Position numbers and translations under genes: made by a program
Part shown: positions 62,358 through 64,000 of the stretch, piece by piece
Layout: the number at the start of each line of letters is the position of its first letter
Position numbering within the stretch: position 1 is the stretch's first letter
Notes under the pieces: generated by a model
Databases searched by the model: none
What the model was told of the DNA's origin: nothing
Seen by the model: only the letters and a program-made list of their open reading frames with translations
From: an uncultured Clostridia bacterium
GTDB lineage: Bacteria > Bacillota > Clostridia > TANB77 > CAG-508
Assembly: GCA_948934525.1 (NCBI GenBank)
Contig: CAQZSK010000001.1
Span: 1 to 64,000, forward strand
Length of the DNA: 64,000 bases
Direction: 5' to 3'

Positions 62358-64000
62358 TTATTGAATGTACAATAATAAACGAAAAGAGACAATTAAGATA
62401 TCAGTCACTTTACGGCTAGTACGGTAAGACGGTGTTGTCTGAGTACTACCGTAATCACCGCCTCTATGAACACATTGATTACCAATCTGCTCAAAGTGTT
62501 CTGTAGTCCATTCTCTACAATTTGAAGCCATATCATAAATATTACATACCTTATCTCCTGTCATTCCTGTATTTGCTAAGACTCGGTTTGCTGAATTTTG
62601 ATTTGCATAATTTGTATTGCCTGAGTATTTTTGTATAAATACTATTGCTGTATCCCAACTATAACTATTAATCAAATCACTTTCTATATAACTATTCCCA
62701 CTATACATATTTTGTGCTGCAACTGCTGCATTTGGTTGTGTAATGCTTACCCATACTTTTTTATTCATTTGTGATTTTGCTTTTCCTCCATTCCCTGAAC
62801 TGGCCTCATATCTTCCAAAATAATATCCACCATTTGCTTTTGTCCTACTAACAAAAGTGCTTAAACTTTTTGCTGCTGTATTTGTGGAATCATTTAATAA
62901 CTCTTGATAATAAGGAATTATTGTTACTATCTCTGTATAATTATCTGCATCCTGTTCTTTTTTTGGCGTTCCATCTGTTACATCAAAAGTATATCTTCCA
63001 AGACGTATATCATCTGCTGGTTTACTTGTTCCTGTTGATACTGAATCTATAGGTACCCATACAAATTCATTTCCTTCTCTATCTTGTATCACTATTCCTT
63101 GGGTTACTTTTGTTCCTTCACTTGTTAATACTTTGAAGTCTCCTGGTATTGTTATTAAATTTCCATTTTCATCTTTTGCTATGGTATTCTTTGTTTGGAA
63201 ATCTGTTAATGTTGTTACATCTACTGCGTCATCCACTGTTACTTCACATGTTTTACTTAAATTACTTCCATCTGTTGTTTTGACTATAATCGTTGTTGTT
63301 CCTTTTTTCTTTGCTGTGATTACTCCTTTATTATCTATTGTTGCCACTTCTGTATTACTGCTTGTCCATTCAAATTCTTGGCTTGTTGTTTCAACTGGTT
63401 TTGCTATTGCCGTTAACCACCTGATATATCCTGTTGCTATTCTTGCTCTTACAGAATTAATTTCTAGTTCTGTTGCTACTTCACATACTCTTACATTACA
63501 TACTTTTGTATAGTTTCCATAAGTTACTGTTATTTCTACTGTTCCTGCTGTATCCTTTGCTGTTACTGTTACCACGTTCGTTGTATTATCAACTATAGCT
63601 GTTGCTATATTTTCATCGCTACTACTTACTGTTATCGTTTGTGCCGTAGTATCTTCTGATCCTAAAATATCACTTTCTGTTCTATCTATGGTTACTACTC
63701 CGCCATTAAAATGCATTTTATAATACTTACCGTCTACTTTAATATAGTAAGTATATGGATCATTATTTCCTTCTAATGTTACTTGAATTGTATTTGAGCT
63801 TTCTTTTCCTAGACTCATACTTTCTTTATCTAAAGATATTCCTGTTACTTCATTTCCACTTACTGCTACCTGTTCTATGGTATAGCCTTCTTCTCTTAAT
63901 TCTCCTACTATTTCTTGCATAGTTGGCTTATCTTTCAAATTAGTTTGTACCTTTTCTAATAATTTGTCTGCATAAATTATACTAGCTCTTTCTTCTATTT
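62358..64000 (-). CDS. Ig-like (Big2) and FGE/lectin-fold surface protein, 5' end outside window
   Basis: Open to the right edge: the frame continues past 63938 to 64000 with no start needed. The N-terminal part in view reads IEERASIIYADKLLEKVQTN. Two Ig-like repeats follow (ISLDKESMSLGKESSNTIQV; WTSSNTEVATIDNKGVITAK), then an FGE-like lectin domain (FVWVPIDSV; YDMASNCREWTTEHFE; HRGGDYGSTQTTPSY; VSFRLLLYI). It shares its design with the 33368 protein, and its last 30 codons are GC-richer than the rest (CCG, CGT, AGC, GTC, ATC). It may be another target of a retroelement; an N-terminal pilin helix cannot be checked. Confidence 0.75.
   Translation of the reverse strand, partial: IEERASIIYADKLLEKVQTNLKDKPTMQEIVGELREEGYTIEQVAVSGNEVTGISLDKESMSLGKESSNTIQVTLEGNNDPYTYYIKVDGKYYKMHFNGGVVTIDRTESDILGSEDTTAQTITVSSSDENIATAIVDNTTNVVTVTAKDTAGTVEITVTYGNYTKVCNVRVCEVATELEINSVRARIATGYIRWLTAIAKPVETTSQEFEWTSSNTEVATIDNKGVITAKKKGTTTIIVKTTDGSNLSKTCEVTVDDAVDVTTLTDFQTKNTIAKDENGNLITIPGDFKVLTSEGTKVTQGIVIQDREGNEFVWVPIDSVSTGTSKPADDIRLGRYTFDVTDGTPKKEQDADNYTEIVTIIPYYQELLNDSTNTAAKSLSTFVSRTKANGGYYFGRYEASSGNGGKAKSQMNKKVWVSITQPNAAVAAQNMYSGNSYIESDLINSYSWDTAIVFIQKYSGNTNYANQNSANRVLANTGMTGDKVCNIYDMASNCREWTTEHFEQIGNQCVHRGGDYGSTQTTPSYRTSRKVTDILIVSFRLLLYIQ

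Noticed and set aside
1..64000. CRISPR array or insertion sequence
   Set aside because: No regular spaced repeats of CRISPR length and no transposase reading frame with terminal inverted repeats were found.

Overview
This window comes from an AT-rich, low-GC, spore-forming anaerobe of the Clostridia. The evidence is spoIIGA/sigE/sigG beside ftsAZ, a SpoVB-like flippase, a bifurcating [FeFe] hydrogenase, a monoderm type IV pilus cluster, and strong AGGAGG-type ribosome sites with a heavy bias to A/T-ending codons. An uncultivated gut lineage seems plausible, but the sequence alone does not allow closer placement. Almost all genes lie on the minus strand. Two tandem promoters and a leader at the left edge suggest that an rRNA operon starts just outside the window.

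Layout, in displayed order. 0.4-11.5 kb: the end of a division/cell-wall cluster read right to left (murA, divIB, two DUF881 genes, sbp, ftsA, ftsZ, spoIIGA, sigE, sigG), then a NUDIX gene, a helical protein and a YlmC/YmxH protein. 11.6-16.5 kb: a topB operon with a HipA-like kinase and small unknowns. 16.7-18.9 kb: rpsF-ssb-rpsR and a ROK sugar kinase. 19-28.4 kb: a type IV pilus operon (pilM-N fusion, pilO-like, pilin, pilD, minor pilins, pilB, pilT, pilC). 28.7-31.7 kb: uppP, a TPR protein and pyrophosphatase. 31.7-35.3 kb: an accessory patch with tRNA-Leu, a 14-bp att-like repeat, an XRE regulator, a pilin-anchored lectin-fold protein with a diversity-generating-retroelement-type variable end, and a foreign-looking lipoprotein. 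35.4-41 kb: HU, SpoVB/MurJ-like flippase, an orphan VirD4/TraG-like ATPase and a replication-relaxation-like protein. 41-51.6 kb: rluB, rluD, a polytopic membrane protein, a nuclease-like phosphatase, tsf, rpsB, an acyl-CoA ligase, an RNase G core and pth. 51.6-62.2 kb: a sugar/cell-surface set, recO-yqzL-era and the hydrogenase hydA/B/C. The right edge holds a second FGE/lectin-fold protein with Ig-like repeats.

The most striking observation is a recoding pattern. Three genes (sigE, a minor pilin and pth) are each split into two frames by one extra base. In every case the junction is an in-frame CGG codon after a YYA codon: CTA-CGG-T, TTA-CGG-A and CCA-CGG-A. Skipping the C restores a full-length protein with Gly at that point. 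By eye, these are the only in-frame CGG codons among the native genes. The single other one is in a lipoprotein that looks horizontally acquired. This points to programmed +1 frameshifting, or quadruplet decoding, at an unassigned or starved CGG codon. It would put a sporulation sigma factor, a pilus component and the essential peptidyl-tRNA hydrolase under one translational control.

Other regulatory structure ties the region together. Triple WalR-type boxes (TGTWAH, 11-bp period) sit upstream of both ftsA and the pilus operon. The sigG ribosome site is sequestered by a 12-bp stem whose 5' arm lies inside the spacer of a SigF-type promoter, so only transcripts from that promoter should be translated well. 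The pilus machine and the two lectin-fold proteins together suggest variable adhesins displayed on pili. No reverse transcriptase or template repeat was seen in this window.
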